Below, piece by piece: positions 22,272 through 32,685 of a stretch of DNA of 64,000 bases. How positions within the stretch are numbered: position 1 is the first letter of the stretch; each line of letters starts with the position of its first letter. Where the stretch lies: assembly GCA_033782935.1 (NCBI GenBank), contig JAWQEG010000509.1:248001-312000 (forward strand), read 5' to 3'. Origin of the DNA: Petrolisthes cinctipes (taxonomy: Eukaryota > Arthropoda > Malacostraca > Decapoda > Porcellanidae). The translations under genes and the position numbers were made by a program. The notes beneath the pieces are model-generated. The model saw only the letters and a program-made list of their open reading frames with translations, did not search any database and was not told the origin of the DNA.

Positions 22272-22575
22272 CAAGGAGGCGTCTGGCCACGGCAGAAGTT
22301 CGAGATCTTGCTGGTCTGCAAACCACCGCCTGACACTTGGCGGTATGGATGGAACAGTCGTCATGCATATAAATGATGCACTCTGAGTACGGGAGAGCAT
22401 ACGCACGTATTGTTGGCAGCATCACCTCCTCAAGTATTTCTAGATACTTGTCAGCGGTGAATCTGCCCTCTATCTCAGCAAGCTCTGCCATAACGTACAG
22501 GTGAATCCATCCCAATAGATTACGAGTAACGTGGCCACTCCTAGCCACCGTGTAGATAGTCGCCTCATCAAATCT
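22272..22575 (-). pseudogene. Mariner transposase, middle and C-terminal remnant
   Basis: The frame shows the conserved order RFDEATIYTVARSGHVTRNL, then GRFTADKYLEILEEVMLP, then YMHDDCSIHTA, in which the first Asp of HDD is the second catalytic residue. After a frame change it continues RRWFADQQDLELLPWPDASL and stops. The third catalytic motif, normally right after PWP, is deleted. The N-terminal helix-turn-helix and first catalytic Asp are also missing. Confidence 0.85.
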
Positions 22576-24043
22576 GGTGTAAAAATGGAATATATGAATT
22601 TCAAGTAGGCATAATAAATCTCAAGTATTCTTCAGCATAATATACCCTAAAGATTTGTTATTTTGAAATCATACCTCTTTATCATGACACGGGCTTAGAT
22701 GATTCATCATAATCATTATCATTACGATGGTATGTTGATAATGACAATGTTACTATTCTGAATGTAGTTATTTTATTGGAAAACCCCACCGTCAGCCATG
22801 GATCAATTATTCATTTATACAAATCAGTACTGTCTATTTACACAATAATGATGGATGGAACTATGTCGACGTTCAAACTTAAGAAGCTTTATTATCAGCA
22901 ATACTCCATTTCCCTTTATTCAAAGGGGTGGGGGCTTCAGGGTCAAGGAGAAAGAAAAATCTGGTTAGGAGGAGGTACAGAGATGCCCTGTCTCACTCTC
23001 ATTCACTCTCCCAACCCCAAAGAAATCACGGTCCCCTCCCCTCCCTCCACAATGTCTTGCATTAACGGTAAGTACCTCTTAATTTAGTCCTGGGACATAG
23101 TATGGTAAATGTTAACCAGTATGGAGTAAAGAAGCTGCAGAATGTGTTGTTCACTATAGATCAACAAGAGCAAAATAAGAATTACAAGCCACCCAAAATA
23201 CCACAAAAATCAAGACAGATTGAAATCAGAAACATACCTGCAAAACTTGAAACACTTGGTGGCGTTAAACAAGGGTTGAAACATTAAAACCCAATTGTTT
23301 GCTTATCATACATAGTGTTTCAGATTTACTGTATTAATTGAAAATGGCTGATAAAATTAAGACAAAAGATTTGTCAAAACTTTTGCTATTCAGTTATTAG
23401 TGACAAAACGTAGAATTTTAGGAATCTTAGAAATTAGGAATTTTATTTAGGAATCTTATACTTGTATAATATGGAGGTTGGTAGATAAATAAACATATAA
23501 TACTCTCACACACACCATGAAAATGCATCATTGCCCCACTGAACGAAAGTTGGTGGTATTCCAAATCCAGTGACACGTGTAACGTTATGCAAAACTTAAT
23601 CCCATTGCTCAGTGACCACAGTTACTTTAAGCTACCAAATACTATCCAGTGGGTTATTCTGAACTCACTAACTTTTGAAACAACTACCACCACTGCAAGC
23701 ACCACACAGCATTCCTGTCACCACCACACACCAACAATCCTATTACAACAACACATAACTGTGTGGAATAAAGTTAAGCTAAACATCATGTACTGTATAT
23801 GTCTTTTGCATAACACTGGTCAACTCACTGGGTGTTGTTCCTTCTTCAGCAATGAACCTTGCCGTGAGTTGTATACGATATTGTCTTCTCGTCCCCAGAA
23901 GTCCAGCCCTTTATCTACATTTTGTTACGCAAACTGTCGTCGCAATACCTTGTGCCTCGCCGTCAACTTGTCTTTTTGACTGGAGTGCGATGGTGAATAC
24001 CACTGTAATGAAGGCGTCTCCTTACGGTTGTTATCGAGATACC
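22576..24043. other. Gap without recognisable gene
   Basis: Frames up to 130 codons (for example 23587-23979 on the plus strand) show no family pattern and have the Thr/His-rich composition of chance frames. No tandem array is present. It is bordered on the right by the Tc1-type element. Confidence 0.35.
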
Positions 24044-24045
24044 TA

Positions 24046-24410
24046 CTAAGGATTTCAGAGACATTGCAAGCTCGTTTTTTTTCAGAATAACTCTGTAACG
24101 AACACTCGTACCAGTACGAGCTTTCGCTAGAGTTTAGTCCACACAGTGTCCTAATTTATAAGAGTATCATGAATCACTAATTGTTAATTATAAAGACACT
24201 TGTCCCTATACCAAGAAGCATAAACTGGATTTGCCAGACATGGAAACGAACACAATTAGTGACATGTTGTCTGTGACGTATGAAAAGCTCCACCTACACT
24301 CTCCCTCCTCCTCCTCCACTTCCACCCCCATCTTCTCTCCGTCTCCTTAATTTCCTCACCTGCCCCCCCCCACCACGTCTCTCTCTTTTTTTTTTTCTCT
24401 CTCTCTCTCT
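24046..24410 (+). repeat. Left terminal inverted repeat of the Tc1-type element
   Basis: Pairs with 26945-27246. The left arm has an extra stretch around 24145-24205 relative to the right arm. Confidence 0.8.
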
Positions 24411-25045
24411 CACACACGTGTAGAAAGATAGAATGTGAATAAATGAGTGAGTTATGTATTACGGTGAGTGCAAGCACGTATTCTGGAAATATCTTTGTAA
24501 TGGGCACCTTCCCGGTCTGCCCTCCCTCTCCTTGACTCTCGCCAAGTAAAATACAATATTTTTTTCTAGATAAATGTATGAATATTCGATAAAGGCATGC
24601 ATAATGTGTTAGAAGTACTGCATTTCGTTATTATTGTGTTACATATCTTAATGTATCCACACATGAGAGTAGGGTGGGGTAGTAGAAGAATAACCACCAT
24701 GATTGAGGGGAAAACGACTGTTCAGTTGTTATACTTGTGTTTGGTTACTTTTCTTCTTCATCGTGATGTATACTCAGTGCGTCAGTCGTTTACTTGTAGC
24801 ACGAAGGTAAAGAAGGGAGGGCCACCTCGGTAGACAAATGTCGGCATGGTTGCAGGAATGCGTTTGTCACGCATCTTTTCAACTTTTTAAAGAATGAGAA
24901 AGCAGCCAATCGCATGCAGATTGGTTTGAATAGGTACCGTATGTGGTTATGGTTATTTGTTTCTTCCTATTGGCCAATCATTGGAATCACAGCTTTAATT
25001 ATAGCGAGGTATATATTTTTAAGCAGGAAATGTATATTTGAATTG

Positions 25046-25079
25046 ACAATGTTTATCACACACACACACACACAGACAC

Positions 25080-25120
<41 letters not shown>
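25046..25120. repeat. (CA)n-(AT)n-(GT)n compound microsatellite
   Basis: A CA run, a 23-bp AT run and a GT run follow each other, which makes a perfect hairpin-forming tract. It sits immediately upstream of the recognisable transposase start and may have replaced its N-terminus. Confidence 0.8.
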
Positions 25121-25125
25121 TTTAC

Positions 25126-26320
25126 CTCTCCTCCATACAGGCCATACCACCGTGTGGCAGCGGCCTTAAGGATGAAGGTCGGGACGGTGCATTCAATTGT
25201 GTTTCGCAGGACCAGGCCACGCCGTGGCACACCGCCAACACCTCCAGCACAGCCCGTCCTCGACAGTTTCACTGTAGGTGCCATACGCCGGCACATTCAT
25301 ACCAAGTTTGCTGCCAAGCAGGTTTTCACTCTCGCATCCCTGACAGGGAACCTGAAGGAAGCAAGAATCATCCCTGAAAGTACCTCGAAGATTTCGCTGT
25401 GGCGCCTCCTACACAAAATGGGATTTCAGTATAAGACTGCACAACGTAAAATGTATGTGGGAAAGTAGTCCATGGACGTCTTGTGCCACAGAATACACGC
25501 CCTGAGGACACTTCAAAGACACCGGGAAGAGGACAGGATGGTAGTATACGTTGACGAGACGTGGTTTACCACCAGGATGAGTCACAACATGGAGTGGGTG
25601 GACAGCACGCAGCCTAACACCAGTGCCACTTACAGCCGTCAGGTGCCGCCAGGAGATGGGGAACGATTCGTGGTAGTAGCAGCTGGCACAGCCGATGGCT
25701 TCGTTGAGGGCTCCTTCCTCTGTTTCGCTGCTAATAATACGACCGGCGACTACCATGGGGAGATGAATGGAGAGCTCTTCCTCCGGTGGCTAACGACACA
25801 GCTCCTGTCGATCCTGGAGCAGCCAGCATACTGACTGAGGGGAGTCGCTGTCCCACTACTGCCACCAGGAAATCTCATCTCATCGAATGGTTGGAGCACC
25901 GACAGATTTCCTTCCCGCAGCATGCTACAAGGCCTGAGCTCCTCAACATCTGCCGTCAAAACAGGCCAGAGCCTCAGTACAAGGTGGATGATATTCGCGA
26001 ATGGTGCCACGAGATCGTCCGCCTGCCACCCGCTCATCCTGAGCTCAATGCAATTCAGCAGGTGTGGGGGCACATGTAGCGACACGTGCGCTCCTCACTC
26101 CAACTCTTCACCCGAGCTGACCTGCAGGCCAGGACGGAGGAGGCCAGACTCTCTGTCACTGATGAGGTGTGGGCAGGGGCGGTTCGTCGATCACGAGCTT
26201 TTGAGGACGAATACCGTTCAACAGACAATGTGCATGAAAGTGTTGATCCTGTCATTATTACCCTTGACAGTGACAGTGACGATGAAGTTGACTTAATATT
26301 AAGTAGTGACGAAGATTAAA
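25126..26320 (+). pseudogene. Tc1/mariner-superfamily transposase lacking two of three catalytic residues
   Basis: The helix-turn-helix region includes YHRVAAALRMKVGTVHSI near 25145-25200. Later comes [20 protein letters not shown] near 25540-25600, whose VDETW Asp is the first catalytic residue. The segment expected next to carry the second catalytic Asp (a V-x-D-N-x-x-Y-H-S type motif) is deleted at about 25829: the text jumps from LEQPAY to [20 protein letters not shown] with a frame change. The third catalytic position reads Gln in HPELNAIQQVWG, where Glu or Asp is expected. There are also in-frame stops at 25466-25468 and 26077-26079. The C-terminus is acidic (DSDSDDEVDLILSSDED). The original protein appears otherwise complete. 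Confidence 0.9.
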
Positions 26321-26944
26321 ATTGATGATTATAATTCATGTTATACATTACACATTCATGTGATGTAAAGCTTTCAGTTGTATTTCTTTTCCTTTGAATA
26401 TCCATCATCCGTGCACATACTCAATACTCATATAAGTAGTGATGTATTGTATATTGGTGTATAATTTCACGTTGAACAAATACAACATAATTGTCATATA
26501 TATAAATAATACTATTTGACAAACAAGTATGTTTTATGGCCCGTGAGGGTAAAATCAACTGGTGACTGGAGGGGGGGGAGCCAAAAAAGGCTAAGCCTCT
26601 GTTTTAAGCAGTACCTCACACAAGTTACCTTACGCAACCCTTTGATGTTGCTATATTTTACTCTCAACCCTTCCCTATCATTACAACCACCCTATACCAT
26701 GGCTTTTATTACATTTCGTTGATAAAGGATCCCTCTCAGTACATACCATAAGATAGCGTCACAAAAACGTGCGCCACCATACAACCAAACCATTACGTTA
26801 CCGACAGTATTAGTGGTTATTATTGACACAGTGTCCTACTCCAGCCTTTATTTAATGTGTGCCTATCAGCAACAAAGCCACGACCAATTATTAATGTATA
26901 CCTTATTTTCATAGGTATGATGCATGCATCACTGCCCGTAATTG

Positions 26945-27246
26945 GAGAGAGGGAGAGGGAGAGAGACGTTGGGGAGCGGCAGGTGAGGAAATTAAGGAGA
27001 CGGAGAAAATATGGGGGTGGAAGTGGACGAGGAGGGAGAGTGTAGGCGGAGCTTTTCATACGTCACAGACAACACGTCACTATTTGTGTTCATTTCCATG
27101 TCTGGCAAATCCAGTTTATGCCTCTTGGTATAGGCACAAGTGGGACACTGTGTGTACTAAACTCTAGCGAACGCTCGTACTGATACGAGTGTTCGTTACA
27201 GAGTTATTCTGAAAAAACGAGCTTGCAATGTCTCTGAAATCCTTAG
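26945..27246 (-). repeat. Right terminal inverted repeat of the Tc1-type element
   Basis: Reverse complement of the left arm with small substitutions and a deletion of several tens of bases. Confidence 0.8.
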
Positions 27247-27529
27247 TAATTCGCGCAGGTATGATTGATAGTCTATGGAGGCCTTTAATAAAAATAGAGT
27301 TTGGACCCCTACCAGCCACAGTTTCAACTTTCCCAGTAGACACACACAACTAGTTGGGCCGACTCACTCACTCACTCACTTGGGTCCGTCACTATATACT
27401 ACCGTCACTTGGGCTTCTATACAGTTTCAAGCGACCATCACCACCGTCAGGAGAGATACATTACACGCTGCCTGCTGTTAAAACGGACCTGTACACAAGG
27501 TAAATAGAGTTTCACACACATACACATGC

Positions 27530-27955
27530 TATCTTCAAATTACACACACACACATTTTCAAATTACACACACACATTTTCAAATAACACACACACACACA
27601 CACACACACATTACCTTCAAATTAAACACACACACACATATTATCTTCAAATTACACACACACACATTACGTTCAAATTAAACACACACACACACACACA
27701 TTACCTTCAAATTAAACACACACACATTACCTTTAAATTAAACACACACACACACACATTACCTTCAAATTAAACACACACACACACATTACCTTCAAAT
27801 TACACACACACACACATTACCTTCAAATTAAACACACACACATTACCTTCAAATTACACACATACACATTACCTTCAAATTACACACACACACACATTAC
27901 CTTCAAATTAAACACACACACACACATTTTCAAATTACACACACACACACACGTA
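27530..27955 (+). repeat. Compound minisatellite (CA)n plus TTACCTTCAAATTAAA
   Basis: Each unit is a variable CA run followed by T(T)ACCTTCAAATTA(AA). About 15 units are present. The counterpart on the other strand is at 55868-56300. Confidence 0.9.
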
Positions 27956-28320
27956 GCTATATTTATTAGTGGTTTCATTGTATAAATTTCATCCCTTGCA
28001 TATTATATAGGCATTTTGATGTAATGATGTTCGTTGTATCACATGTAACATGGATTTCATTCTTTGAATGGGCTGTGAAGCTTTACAGTCTGTAAATTGT
28101 TAAGGTTAATTCTAAATATGGATAGGATTACCTTGGTGGATTGTAAGAGAGAATTGGCTAAAACGAATGTGGACACAACTGGAAACAAAGCTGCCTTAAT
28201 TCTTAATTAACCGGCTCCGGATATTGCTAGAGGCGGAGGGTAGTGATTTCGAAACCTTGATGGCTAATAATGACAAAATTGTATCCAGGCAAAAGGAAAC
28301 TGAACGACCGTGTAAAGCAG

Positions 28321-28725
28321 ATAGAGATGGTCAACATATTAGTGGTGACGACAGTGTTTGACAGACGTTAGGTATAGAACTCATAAGTCTGTATACTCAC
28401 TATAGAGATAGTCAACATATTAGTGGTGACGACAGTATTTGACAGACGTTAGGTATAGGACTCATAAGTCTGTATACTCACTATAGAGATTGTCAACATA
28501 TTAGTGGTGACGACAGTGTTTGACAGACGTTAGGTATAGGACTCATAAGTCTGTATACTCACTATAGAGATTGTCAACATATTAGTGGTGACGACAGTGT
28601 TTGACAGACGTTAGGTATAGAACTCATAAGTCTGTATACTCACTATAGAGATGGTCAACATATTAGTGGTGACGACAGTGTTTGACAGACGTTAGGTATC
28701 GGACTCATAAGTCTGTATCCCCACA
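28321..28725 (+). repeat. 81-bp tandem repeat, five copies
   Basis: The unit starts are spaced 81 bp apart (the string TCAACATATT at 28331, 28412, 28493, 28574 and 28655). The units differ by only a few substitutions, so the array is young. The inverted duplicate at 54990-55250 carries about three copies. Confidence 0.9.
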
Positions 28726-28804
28726 ATCTACCTCGTCGGTGGGTATTGCCTGCATTAGTGACGTGGGTAATACTTTAAGGGTTTTAGCGCCCCTTCAGCC
28801 CCAG

Positions 28805-28807
<3 letters not shown>

Positions 28808-28853
<46 letters not shown>
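28808..28853. repeat. (AT)n microsatellite at the 3' edge of PLE1
   Basis: About 22 AT units separate block alpha from the terminal repeat of PLE1. Confidence 0.9.
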
Positions 28854-28856
<3 letters not shown>

Positions 28857-30600
28857 GAAAGCTCACTTCACCGTGAGATATAATTGCAGAGTAACCACAG
28901 GAGAAACCAAAGGCAGAACAGTAAGTACTTTCGTATATTACATCTTCAGACAGTATGATACAGAGACATGAGATGGAGTATATATATACAGTGGGAAAAT
29001 GGGAGGAGCTACATTTGGACAAAGGGTCTGATACCCACCTCACCTCACCTGACCCTAGTCTGGTGGAAACTGCTTCATCACCAATTCGGTTAATAATTTA
29101 TCACATTTGAAATTGCCATAACTCATATTAACATTATCTTTATATGTGCCTGAGATTAGACATGACTCAATTACATTTCTTTCAAGAAGGTTTGACGATT
29201 TAGCTAGAACTTTGGCACCTCCCCAGTTAATGTGATGGTCATAAGTGGCTTTGTGTTGGAATAAACCACTACTTGGCTGAGCTGTCCTAACACTATACTT
29301 GTGTTGTGTTATCCTTTTATCTAAGTCTTTCCCTGTCTGTCCTATATAGAATTTATTACATATGTTGCATGGAATCTTGTATACAACACCTGAGTTACTC
29401 GCAGGGCTGTTCTTGATGAGTGTTTTTTTAACTGTGTTGTCGTATTTAAAAACTACTTGAACATCGAGTTTCTTGAGGAGAGGTACAACTTCTAAAAAGT
29501 TTTCATGAAATGGTAGGACTATGATTTTCTGGTTGTTTTGATCATCTGTTTTTTTAACTTTACCTTCAAGGAAGCGTTTCCTTGCAATGTTGTGACATAG
29601 ATTAAGAACATTTGTTGGATATTTTAGATTTTCCCCTATTGTCATAATTTTGCTAAATTCTTCTTCCAGAAATTCAGGGTCTGAGATTCTGTATGCTCTC
29701 AAGTACATGGATATGAAAACTGACTTCTTAACATTTACATGGTGGTGTGAGTAGAAATGTACATATGACAGTATGTTATTTGGTTTCCTGTAAACTTTAG
29801 TCTTGAAAGCTCCATTTTCTCTTATGATTTCCACATCAAGGAAGGGAAGTTTGTTGTCTACCTCAATTTCATGTGTGAATTTGATGGATGGGACTAGAGA
29901 ATTCAATTTGGTTAGAAAGTCTTCTATGGGTAGAGAGTTGGGCCAGAAACACATGATATCATCTACGTATCTTAACCAAACTATATTTGTTTTCTTGACA
30001 GAGGGTAATAGATGTTTTTCAAAATATTCCATATAAATGTTAGCTAACACTGGGGAAAGTGGGTTTCCCATCGCCATACCAAATTTTTGGCCATAATATT
30101 TTCCATCGAAAACAAAACAGGAGTTTTCTACACATAAGCTGATGAGTTTAACAATGTTGGCACTGGGGATTCCTTGTATTTCTTCATCCAGTACATCTGG
30201 CAGGAAAGACAAAACATCATTTACAGGAACATTGGTGAACAGTGATTTAACATCAAAGCTTTCTAGTCTGTGAGGATATGGGATGTTCAGAGATTTTAGT
30301 TTTTCTATGAAGTCTTCACTATTTTTCACAAAAGAATCAGAGATAGTCCCCACCAAAGGCGATAACAACGATACAAGCCATTTGGAGAGTTTGTAAGTTA
30401 CTGACCCTATCGAACTTATGATGGGCCTAACAGGGTTGTGTTCCTTGTGTGTTTTGATTAATCCATACAAATAAGGGGTAGATGCATTTTGTACAGAAAA
30501 TTGCTTGATGAGATCATCTCTGCCTCGAAGCAATTTCCTTAGTTCTTTGTGATAGTTCTTGTTAACTTTCTCAGTAGGGTTGTTCTTAATTTTACAATAT
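28854..30600 (-). mobile_element. Penelope-like element PLE1, 5'-truncated
   Basis: The minus strand carries an open reverse transcriptase plus GIY-YIG frame (30597-29055) followed by a terminal repeat down to 28854 that contains a candidate hammerhead ribozyme. An inverted copy of the last 690 bp follows on the plus strand at 30630-31297. Inverted, truncated copies beside the main copy are a known structural habit of PLEs. Confidence 0.9.
28914..28956 (-). ncRNA. Candidate hammerhead ribozyme, PLE1 terminal repeat
   Basis: Minus strand. CUGAAGA (28943-28949) matches the hammerhead core CUGANGA, with one extra U before stem II. Stem II is GUA/UAC with an AUA loop, then GAA, a minimal stem III (AGUACU), a U at the cleavage position and a partly paired stem I. 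Hammerheads with very short stem III are known in PLE terminal repeats. Activity is inferred, not shown. Confidence 0.55.
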
Positions 30601-30647
30601 GTATTGTATATATTGTATATATGTATTGTAAAAAAACAGATGATCAA
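29055..30647 (-). CDS. Penelope-type reverse transcriptase with GIY-YIG endonuclease, N-terminus missing
   Basis: PLE polymerases copy element RNA at a nick made by their GIY-YIG nuclease. The open frame has 530 codons, of which about 510 are element-derived (the first 17 or so come from the junction). Polymerase motifs are intact: YGLIKTHK at about 61-68, RPIISSIGS at 74-82, motif A FDVKSLFTNVP at 131-141, motif B GMAMGNPLSPVLAN at 190-203, and the catalytic YVDD at 227-230. The nuclease domain has VVYKIPC and FYIGQTGKD at about 421-441, an Arg at 445, and Glu in ERNVIES at about 489-495. The N-terminal third of the usual PLE protein is absent. With no stop or frameshift this is the best-preserved coding sequence in the window, probably a young insertion truncated at its 5' end. 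Confidence 0.9.
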   Translation of the reverse strand: MIICFFTIHIYNIYNTYCKIKNNPTEKVNKNYHKELRKLLRGRDDLIKQFSVQNASTPYLYGLIKTHKEHNPVRPIISSIGSVTYKLSKWLVSLLSPLVGTISDSFVKNSEDFIEKLKSLNIPYPHRLESFDVKSLFTNVPVNDVLSFLPDVLDEEIQGIPSANIVKLISLCVENSCFVFDGKYYGQKFGMAMGNPLSPVLANIYMEYFEKHLLPSVKKTNIVWLRYVDDIMCFWPNSLPIEDFLTKLNSLVPSIKFTHEIEVDNKLPFLDVEIIRENGAFKTKVYRKPNNILSYVHFYSHHHVNVKKSVFISMYLRAYRISDPEFLEEEFSKIMTIGENLKYPTNVLNLCHNIARKRFLEGKVKKTDDQNNQKIIVLPFHENFLEVVPLLKKLDVQVVFKYDNTVKKTLIKNSPASNSGVVYKIPCNICNKFYIGQTGKDLDKRITQHKYSVRTAQPSSGLFQHKATYDHHINWGGAKVLAKSSNLLERNVIESCLISGTYKDNVNMSYGNFKCDKLLTELVMKQFPPD

Positions 30648-31297
30648 AACAACCAGAAAATCATAGTCCTACCATTTCATGAAAACTTTTTAGAAGTTGT
30701 ACCTCTCAAGAAACTCGATGTTCAAGTAATTTTTTAAATACGACAACACAGTTAAAAAAACACTCATCAAGAACAGCCCTGCGAGTAACTCAGGTGTTGT
30801 ATACAAGATTCCATGCAACATATGTAATAAATTCTATATAGGACAGACAGGGAAAGACTTAGATAAAAGGATAACACAACACAAGTATAGTGTTAGGACA
30901 GCTCAGCCAAGTAGTGGTTTATTCCAACACAAAGCCACTTATGACCATCACATTAACTGGGGAGGTGCCAAAGTTCTAGCTAAATCGTCAAACCTTCTTG
31001 AAAGAAATGTAATTGAGTCATGTCTAATCTCAGGCACATATAAAGATAATGTTAATATGAGTTATGGCAATTTCAAATGTGATAAATTATTAACCGAATT
31101 GGTGATGAAGCAGTTTCCACCAGACTAGGGTCAGGTGAGGTGAGGTGGGTATCAGACCCTTTGTCCAAATGTAGCTCCTCCCATTTTCCCACTGTATATA
31201 TATACTCCATCTCATGTCTCTGTATCATTCTGTCTGAAGATGTAATATACGAAAGTACTTACTGTTCTGCTTTTGGTTTCTCCTGTGGTTACTCTGC
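30630..31297 (+). pseudogene. Inverted partial copy of PLE1 (GIY-YIG part and terminal repeat)
   Basis: The plus strand repeats the last third of the PLE1 protein, from the KKTDDQNNQKIIVLPFHENF segment to the stop, followed by the terminal repeat. It is nearly identical to 28860-29545 but has a small deletion and a frame change in the LLKKLDVQV region. It ends at an (AT)n tract. Confidence 0.85.
31226..31266 (+). ncRNA. Candidate hammerhead ribozyme, inverted PLE1 terminal repeat
   Basis: Same core as at 28914-28956: CUGAAGA at 31234-31240, stem II GUA (31242-31244) with UAC (31248-31250), GAA at 31251-31253, AGUACU at 31254-31259, U at 31260. Confidence 0.55.

Positions 31298-31388
<91 letters not shown>
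31298..31388. repeat. (AT)n microsatellite between PLE1 and PLE2 copies
   Basis: About 45 AT units. Both PLE terminal repeats run directly into it, pointing outward from each other. Confidence 0.9.
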
Positions 31389-31390
<2 letters not shown>

Positions 31391-32346
31391 TAAATCCACA
31401 AGGAAGGAAAAATAAACACGCAGTCCCAAGCGCTTTCGTGTATTCACATCTTCAGGGGAAATACAGAGTGTAGAAGAATGGTTACTGAGAGGCACCTTAT
31501 ATACCGATACAATTAATAACTAACTGGCAGCCTGAAGGTGTTGCCACTACGAGTTCAAAGCAATACACACCCATATGGTGCATACAAGGATTAACTACCT
31601 GACCCAACTCTCATCAAACCTGACATGACCTCTAAACCCGAGATTATCATTAAGGAATAGAAGTTGGAATTATCTTATTAACAATCTTGTCTATGATGAA
31701 ACTATCCAACTTGTACATACCATTGTTTAAGTTCATATTAATATTTTCTGTGTGTTTATTCAAACTTGACTCTATGATGTTTCTATTTACGGATGAGTTA
31801 CAAGACATGATTGATGAGGCATTATCCCAGTCAATACAATGATTATTGTCTCTCATATGAATAAATAAAGCATTAGATTCTTGTCCTGTCCTAACACTAT
31901 ATTTATGCTGTTTGACCCTGGTTGAAAGGTCTTTTCCAGTTTGTCCTATATAGAACATATTGCATTCTTTACAAGGTACTTTGTAGATACACCAACATGA
32001 AGATTTGGGTGAATTTTTGATCAAAATTTTCTTGACTGTGTTATCATTGCAGAAGGCAACATTAACATTCCATGTTTTTAGAAGATGAGGGATTTGGGCA
32101 AATTTATCACTGTAGGGTAATATCAGTAAGTTTTTATTGTCACGGGGTAGGGGAGGTTCAACCCTATAAAATTATGTTCTTGCCAATTTTAAGGCTTTAT
32201 CCAAAAATGGTTTGGGGTATTTTAATTTTGTTCCAATTATCAGAGATAAATCCAAATTCCTCATCCATGAATTCAGGACTACATACACGTAAAGCACGTA
32301 AGTACATGGAAGAGAAAACAGACAGTTTGACATTGAAATCAAGAAA
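31389..32346 (-). pseudogene. Inverted partial copy of PLE2 (polymerase C-terminus, GIY-YIG, terminal repeat)
   Basis: On the minus strand this gives the end of the polymerase (about 32335-32080), the GIY-YIG nuclease (32024-31650, with CIYKVPC and FYIGQTGKD) and the terminal repeat to 31389. It lies head to head with the full PLE2 on the plus strand. The junction at about 32326-32346 contains a short stretch matching PLE2 at 32922-32940, so the join was not simple. Confidence 0.8.
31424..31459 (-). ncRNA. Candidate hammerhead ribozyme, inverted PLE2 terminal repeat
   Basis: Minus strand. Stem I UCCC/GGGA, core CUGAAGA, stem II GUG/CAC with an AAUA loop, GAA, stem III AGCGCU, U at the cleavage position. 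The stem II pairs differ from PLE1 by a compensatory change (A-U to G-C). Confidence 0.6.
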
Positions 32347-32684
32347 ATTGTTAATAAGATAATTCCAACTGCTATTCCTTAATGATAATCTCAGGTTTAG
32401 AGGTCATGTCAGGTTTGATGAGAGTTGGGTCAGGTAGTTAATCCTTGTATGCACCATATGGGTGTGTATTGCTTTGAACTCGTAGTGGCAACACCTTCAG
32501 GCTGCCAGTTAGTTATTAATTGTATCGGTATATAAGGTGCCTCTCAGCAACCATTCTTCTACACTCTGTATTTCCCCTGAAGATGTGAATACACGAAAGC
32601 GCTTGGGACTCCGTGTTTATTTTTCCTTCCTTGTGGATTTACGCATATTCCTGGATCACGTGCCACCAAGTGATTTATTTGCAT
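32347..32684 (+). repeat. PLE2 left terminal repeat (pseudo-LTR)
   Basis: 338 bp, beginning within the last codons of the nuclease and including the 3' region, a candidate hammerhead ribozyme and the element's promoter region by analogy with other PLEs. A direct copy lies at 35013-35350. Confidence 0.9.
32573..32608 (+). ncRNA. Candidate hammerhead ribozyme, PLE2 left terminal repeat
   Basis: Stem I UCCC (32573-32576) with GGGA (32605-32608); core CUGAAGA (32577-32583) plus U; stem II GUG (32585-32587) with CAC (32592-32594); GAA (32595-32597); minimal stem III AGCGCU (32598-32603); U (32604) at the cleavage site. All core positions except the extra U after CUGANGA match the consensus. This is the best example in the window. 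Confidence 0.65.
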
Positions 32685-32685
32685 T

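Larger units (their letters stand above)
21413..22575 (-). mobile_element. Mariner-type transposon, 5'-truncated, interrupted by a small hAT
   Basis: On the minus strand the transposase enters near 22575 and ends near 22272 plus the resumed sequence at 21443. Its 3' terminal sequence ends at 21413 as CAGTTGCCTCCAAAAAATTC on the plus strand, bordered by TA at 21411-21412, as expected for Tc1/mariner. The small hAT at 21452-22263 sits inside it, so the mariner is older. Confidence 0.8.
24046..27246 (+). mobile_element. Tc1/mariner-superfamily transposon with terminal repeats of about 300-360 bp
   Basis: The element is about 3.2 kb. Both ends begin CTAAGGATTTCAGAGACATT in opposite orientation and are bordered by TA. 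The inverted repeats extend to about 24410 on the left and from about 26945 on the right, where both run into GA/CT-rich tracts. A near-palindrome of the form CTCGTAC...GTACGAG lies about 75 bp inside each end. The transposase lies on the plus strand at about 25126-26320 and is inactivated. Repeats this long are unusual for the superfamily. Confidence 0.85.
27247..28807 (+). repeat. Block alpha, inverted duplicate of 54920-56560
   Basis: Almost the whole block is found again at 54920-56560 in reverse orientation. It contains the unit around 27290-27480, the (CA)n-type minisatellite at 27530-27955, the 28000-28320 single-copy part, the 81-bp array and the end near 28807. No gene is recognised in either copy. 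The two copies differ in array copy numbers and in one G-rich insertion present only in the right copy. Confidence 0.85.

Noticed and set aside
28321..28725. CRISPR array
   Set aside because: The 81-bp units repeat completely, without unique spacers, no cas genes are present, and the sequence is eukaryotic.
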